A stretch of DNA of 64,000 bases from Gemmobacter caeni. Lineage in GTDB: Bacteria; Pseudomonadota; Alphaproteobacteria; Rhodobacterales; Rhodobacteraceae. The position numbers were made by a program, and so were the translations under genes. The stretch covers positions 186,001 through 250,000 of the forward strand of contig NZ_QBKP01000006.1 of the NCBI RefSeq assembly GCF_003054195.1, in the 5' to 3' direction. Below, in pieces: positions 60,935 to 64,000 of the stretch. Each line of letters starts with the position of its first letter. Within the stretch, counting starts at the first letter, position 1. The notes below the pieces were generated by a model that saw only the letters and a list, made by a program, of their open reading frames with translations, ran no database searches and had not been told where the DNA came from.

Positions 60935-61849
60935 ATGAACTGGATCAGCAACTACGTCCGCCCGAAGATCAACTCGCTGTTCTCGCGCCGCGAGGTACCC
61001 GAGAACCTGTGGACGAAATGCCCCGAATGCGGGACGATGCTGTTTCACCGCGAATTGGCGGAGAACCTGAACGTCTGCACCCATTGCGATCATCATATGG
61101 CGATCACGCCGCGCGCGCGCTTCAGCGCGATGTTCGACGGCGGCATCTTCGTCGAGGTGAAAGTACCTGAGCCGGTCGCAGATCCGCTGCATTTCCGCGA
61201 CCAGAAGAAATATCCCGAACGCATGAAGGCCGCGCAGAAAGCCACCGGCGAAAAGGATGCCATGCTGGTGGCCGAGGGCGAGATGCTGCGCACCCCGGTT
61301 GTTGCCGTGGCACAGGATTTTTCCTTCATGGGCGGCTCGATGGGCATGTATGTCGGCAATGCCATCGTGGCAGCGGCTGAACGTGCCGTGGCGCTGAAGC
61401 GGCCGCTGATCCTGTTTTCCGCCGCCGGTGGCGCCCGGATGCAGGAAGGTATCCTGTCGCTGATGCAGATGCCGCGTTCGACCGTGGCGGTGCAGATGCT
61501 GAAGGAAGCGGGCCTGCCCTATATCGTGGTGCTGACCCATCCGACGACCGGCGGCGTGACGGCCTCTTACGCGATGCTGGGCGATGTGCAGATCGCCGAG
61601 CCGAATGCGCTGATCTGCTTCGCCGGGCCGCGCGTCATTGAACAGACCATCCGCGAAAAGCTGCCCGAGGGGTTCCAGCGCGCGGAATATCTGCTGGATC
61701 ACGGCATGCTGGACCGGGTGACCCACCGCAAGAAACTGCGGGAGGAACTGGTCACCATCCTGCGCATGCTGACCGGGCAAACACCCGCCGTGCATGGCGA
61801 CCTGCCCCCGGCGCAGCCTGTGGAACAGCCCGCCCCTGCGCAGGGCTGA
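60935..61849 (+). CDS. accD: Acetyl-CoA carboxylase carboxyltransferase subunit beta
   Basis: A 304-residue AccD, which with AccA transfers CO2 from carboxybiotin to acetyl-CoA. The N-terminal zinc ribbon is intact (Cys29, 32, 48, 51), followed by the crotonase-like domain with [42 protein letters not shown] and [22 protein letters not shown] lies 9 nt before ATG. The short Pro/Ala/Gln-rich C-tail is ordinary. folC follows about 60 nt later across a hairpin, a common accD-folC arrangement. Confidence 0.97.
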   Translation: MNWISNYVRPKINSLFSRREVPENLWTKCPECGTMLFHRELAENLNVCTHCDHHMAITPRARFSAMFDGGIFVEVKVPEPVADPLHFRDQKKYPERMKAAQKATGEKDAMLVAEGEMLRTPVVAVAQDFSFMGGSMGMYVGNAIVAAAERAVALKRPLILFSAAGGARMQEGILSLMQMPRSTVAVQMLKEAGLPYIVVLTHPTTGGVTASYAMLGDVQIAEPNALICFAGPRVIEQTIREKLPEGFQRAEYLLDHGMLDRVTHRKKLREELVTILRMLTGQTPAVHGDLPPAQPVEQPAPAQG

Positions 61850-61855
61850 GCTTTC

Positions 61856-61875
61856 GCGGGCCAGAACTGGCCCGC
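61856..61875 (+). terminator. Hairpin between accD and folC
   Basis: GCGGGCCAG and CTGGCCCGC (9-bp arms, AA between) 7 nt after the accD stop, followed by a C-rich rather than T-rich stretch, so attenuation is possible but not certain. Confidence 0.45.
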
Positions 61876-61909
61876 CCTCCCCCTTCAACATTCCGCCTTC
61901 GAGGCCGCG

Positions 61910-63187
61910 ATGACCGATACCAGCCGCTCCGACGCGATTCTGGCGCGTATGATGGAGTTCCACCCCAAGATCATCGACCTCACGCTTGACCGGGTGCACC
62001 GGCTTCTGGCGGCCTTGGGGCATCCCGAACGGGCACTGCCGCCGGTGATCCATCTGGCCGGGACCAATGGCAAGGGTTCGACCCAGGCGATGATCCGCGC
62101 CGGGCTGGAGGCCGACAGCAAGCTTGTCCACGCCTATACCTCGCCGCATCTGGCGTGGTTCCATGAACGTATCCGGCTGGCGGGCGAACTGATTTCCGAA
62201 GAGGCGCTGGCCACGCTGCTGGATGAATGCGTCGCGGCGAATGGCGGCGAGGAGATCACGTTTTTCGAAATCACCACCTGCGCCGCGCTGCTGGCGTTTT
62301 CCCGCACCCCAGCGGATTACACGCTGCTGGAAGTGGGGCTTGGCGGGCGGCTGGATGCGACGAATGTGGTGGATCGCCCGGCGCTGACGGTGCTGACGCC
62401 CATTTCCATCGACCATCAGCAATATCTGGGCGAAACCCTGCCCGAGATTGCTGGGGAAAAGGCCGGTATCCTCAAACGCGGCGTGCCCTGCGTGGTCGGC
62501 CCGCAGGAAGATGCGGCGCTGGACGTGATCGAGACGCGCGCCGCCCGGCTGGGGGCGCCGCTTCTGGTACATGGCCAGCACTGGCATGTGACCACCGAAC
62601 GCGGGCGGCTGGTGTTTCAGGATGAAACCGGGTTGCTGGACCTGCCGCTGCCCAACCTGCCCGGCCCGCATCAGATCCAGAATGCCGGGGCGGCGCTGGC
62701 CGCGCTGCGCCATCTGGGCGCGTCGGAGACCGCCTGCGAGGCGGCAGTGACCCGCGCCTTCTGGCCCGCCCGGATGCAGCGTCTGCGTCAGGGTCCGCTG
62801 GTCGATCTGGCGCCGGGGGTGGAGCTGTGGCTTGACGGCGGCCACAACCCGGCGGGGGGCGAGGCCATTGCCGCGACGCTGGCCGCCATGTCTGCGCGTC
62901 CGACCTTCGCCATCTGCGGTATGCTGAACACCAAGGATATCGGCGGTTACCTGCGCCCGCTGGCACCGCATCTGGCAGAACTGCATGCCGTATCGATTCC
63001 GGGCGAGAAGAATACGCTGCCTGCCGAAGTGACGGCCGAAGCCGCGCGCAAGGCGGGCATCGTGGCCGCAGAGGCCGAAAGCGTGGGCGCTGCGCTGGCC
63101 GGAATCGCCGACCGCAACCCGCAGGCACGGGTGCTGATCTGTGGCTCGCTTTACCTTGCGGGCACCGTTTTGAAAGAGAATGGCTGA
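61910..63187 (+). CDS. folC: Bifunctional folylpolyglutamate/dihydrofolate synthase
   Basis: A 425-residue Mur-ligase-family enzyme adding glutamate to dihydropteroate/folates. P-loop HLAGTNGKGST, YTSPHLAWFHERIRL, LEVGLGGRLDATN, ISIDHQQYLG and LDGGHNPAGGEA are diagnostic. GAGG lies 5 nt before ATG. Its stop shares one base with the start of the thioesterase gene (TGATG). Confidence 0.96.
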   Translation: MTDTSRSDAILARMMEFHPKIIDLTLDRVHRLLAALGHPERALPPVIHLAGTNGKGSTQAMIRAGLEADSKLVHAYTSPHLAWFHERIRLAGELISEEALATLLDECVAANGGEEITFFEITTCAALLAFSRTPADYTLLEVGLGGRLDATNVVDRPALTVLTPISIDHQQYLGETLPEIAGEKAGILKRGVPCVVGPQEDAALDVIETRAARLGAPLLVHGQHWHVTTERGRLVFQDETGLLDLPLPNLPGPHQIQNAGAALAALRHLGASETACEAAVTRAFWPARMQRLRQGPLVDLAPGVELWLDGGHNPAGGEAIAATLAAMSARPTFAICGMLNTKDIGGYLRPLAPHLAELHAVSIPGEKNTLPAEVTAEAARKAGIVAAEAESVGAALAGIADRNPQARVLICGSLYLAGTVLKENG

Positions 63188-63627
63188 TGGAGCCGCAGGC
63201 GCTTGCCGAAGCCTGCGCCGCAACCATGTGGGCGGGGGACGAAGCCAACCGGACCCTTGCCACACGGCTGGCCGAGGTGGCGCCGGGCCGGGCTGTGATG
63301 TGCCTCGATCTGGGGCCGCAGCATCTGAACAGCCATGGCATCTGCCATGGCGGGTTCATCTTCGCGCTGGCCGACAGCGCCTTTGCCTATGCCGCCAACA
63401 GCCATAACGTGCCGATGGTGGCACAGGTGAACCAGATCACCTTCGTCAGCCCGGCGCGTGGCGGCGAGACGCTGACCGCCACGGCGACCGAGCTGTCACG
63501 CAGCGGTCGCAGCGCGATTTATGACATCATGGTCACCGGCGGCGACGGGCGGCTGGTGGCGACCCTGCGCGCCAATGGCCACAGCCTGCCCGGCCAGCAT
63601 ATTCCCGACGCGCAGACGCAAGGCTGA
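63187..63627 (+). CDS. PaaI-like hotdog-fold acyl-CoA thioesterase
   Basis: A 146-residue hotdog-fold protein resembling hydroxyphenylacetyl-CoA thioesterase PaaI: MCLDLGPQHLNSHGICHGGFIFALADSAFAYAANSH contains the conserved HGG(F/W)xFALAD helix with the catalytic Asp, and NQITFVSPARGGETLTATATE follows. It is translationally coupled to folC. No other phenylacetate genes are present, so its real acyl-CoA substrate is unclear. Confidence 0.88.
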   Translation: MEPQALAEACAATMWAGDEANRTLATRLAEVAPGRAVMCLDLGPQHLNSHGICHGGFIFALADSAFAYAANSHNVPMVAQVNQITFVSPARGGETLTATATELSRSGRSAIYDIMVTGGDGRLVATLRANGHSLPGQHIPDAQTQG

Positions 63628-63687
63628 ACCCGCCTTGCATCCGCCCGCGCGGCGTGAAAGCTTGGGCCAACGCTCGGACCCCGGAAC

Positions 63688-64000
63688 ATGCTGCCGATAC
63701 TTGTGAAAACCCTGCCCTTCTTCGCCCTGATCGCGGTGGGGTATCTGGCTGGCCGGAAACGGTTTTTCCCGCCCGAAGGCGTGGCCTGGCTGACCAAATT
63801 CGTGTTCTACTTCGCGTTGTCGGCCATGTTGTTCCGCTTTGCCGCGAACCTGAGCCTTGCGGAAATCTTCGACCTGCCCTTCGTGCTGGCCTATCTTTCG
63901 GCCTCGCTGCTGCTTTATGCGGCGGTCATGGCCATCGCCATGGCACGCGGTCGCGGGGTCGAGGAAGCGGCGATGGAGGCGCAATGCGCGCAATCGGGCA
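63688..64000 (+). CDS. AEC (auxin efflux carrier) family transporter, 3' partial
   Basis: The frame opens at ATG 63688 with MLPILVKTLPFFALIAVGYLAGRKRFFP and runs to the window edge (104 residues). Hydrophobic helices at residues about 5-22, 37-58 and 65-85, and the GYLAGRK...FPPEG...LTKFVFYFALSAMLFRF pattern, match AEC/MdcF-type permeases. Substrate unknown. Confidence 0.8.
   Translation, partial: MLPILVKTLPFFALIAVGYLAGRKRFFPPEGVAWLTKFVFYFALSAMLFRFAANLSLAEIFDLPFVLAYLSASLLLYAAVMAIAMARGRGVEEAAMEAQCAQSG

Noticed and set aside
60896-63265. Very long open frame (789 codons) on the minus strand opposite accD and folC
   Set aside because: It is antisense to two unmistakable genes, rich in His/Arg/Gln as expected of shadow frames in high-GC DNA, and matches no family.
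1-64000. tRNA, rRNA, CRISPR, insertion sequences, prophage
   Set aside because: No cloverleaf, spaced direct repeats, transposase or integrase sequence was seen by eye; small RNAs cannot be excluded without a covariance search.

Overview
This window comes from a high-GC alphaproteobacterium, most likely a member of the Rhodobacteraceae (Paracoccus/Rhodobacter-like). The basis is the housekeeping content and order (dacA-like carboxypeptidase, clpS, RsmC-like methyltransferase, hemF; hemE; panB-panC; accD-folC), the strong G/C bias at third codon positions, and heavy use of tripartite, LIV-type and DMT transporters. I saw no rRNA, tRNA, CRISPR array, insertion sequence or phage gene. The first gene is cut at its 5' end and the last at its 3' end.

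Layout. 1-15.4 kb is mostly core: an arginine-transaminase-type pair (aminotransferase plus 2-ketoarginine decarboxylase-like ThDP enzyme), a FAH-family hydrolase, a D,D-carboxypeptidase, clpS, an RsmC-like methyltransferase, hemF, hemE, panB-panC and small conserved proteins. 15.5-31.2 kb is an accessory catabolic island. One operon encodes a tripartite tricarboxylate-type transporter (tctC-tctB-tctA) followed by a class-III PLP enzyme and an APH-fold kinase. Beyond an IclR regulator lies an operon of aldehyde dehydrogenase, HAD protein and omega-aminotransferase. Then come a dimethylglycine-dehydrogenase-like flavoprotein, an SDR, a second IclR regulator and a UPF0261 protein. Four promoters in this island carry a CACC-N3-GGTG palindrome (or half of it) flanked by A/T-rich arms, next to the -10 box, so the island looks like a single IclR regulon.

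31.7-48.5 kb is a second accessory island. It has two consecutive minus-strand operons: (1) xanthine-dehydrogenase-family FAD subunit, fused 2Fe-2S/molybdenum subunit, 6-hydroxynicotinate-reductase-like protein, UPF0280, DUF1185 and an unknown polytopic membrane protein; (2) a LIV-type ABC transporter (livK-H-M-G-F) with hydantoinase/oxoprolinase subunits hyuA-hyuB. A divergent MarR regulator sits at the head. Similar TTTGTATGC-containing inverted repeats precede the MarR gene and livK. The logic (uptake, Mo-dependent ring hydroxylation, ring reduction, ATP-dependent cyclic-amide opening) suggests degradation of an N-heterocycle. I consider this the best candidate for an undescribed system here.

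48.5-64 kb returns to core and general genes: an epimerase-like protein, AMP nucleosidase, HU, a DMT transporter, a GST, a WYL regulator, aroC, an OmpA-domain protein, a GNAT, a CinA-type molybdopterin-binding protein, map, msrB, two conserved unknowns, a lipoprotein, accD, folC, a PaaI-like thioesterase and the start of an AEC transporter. Two nearly identical-architecture double-hairpin elements (53.7 and 58.8 kb) mark gene ends here.
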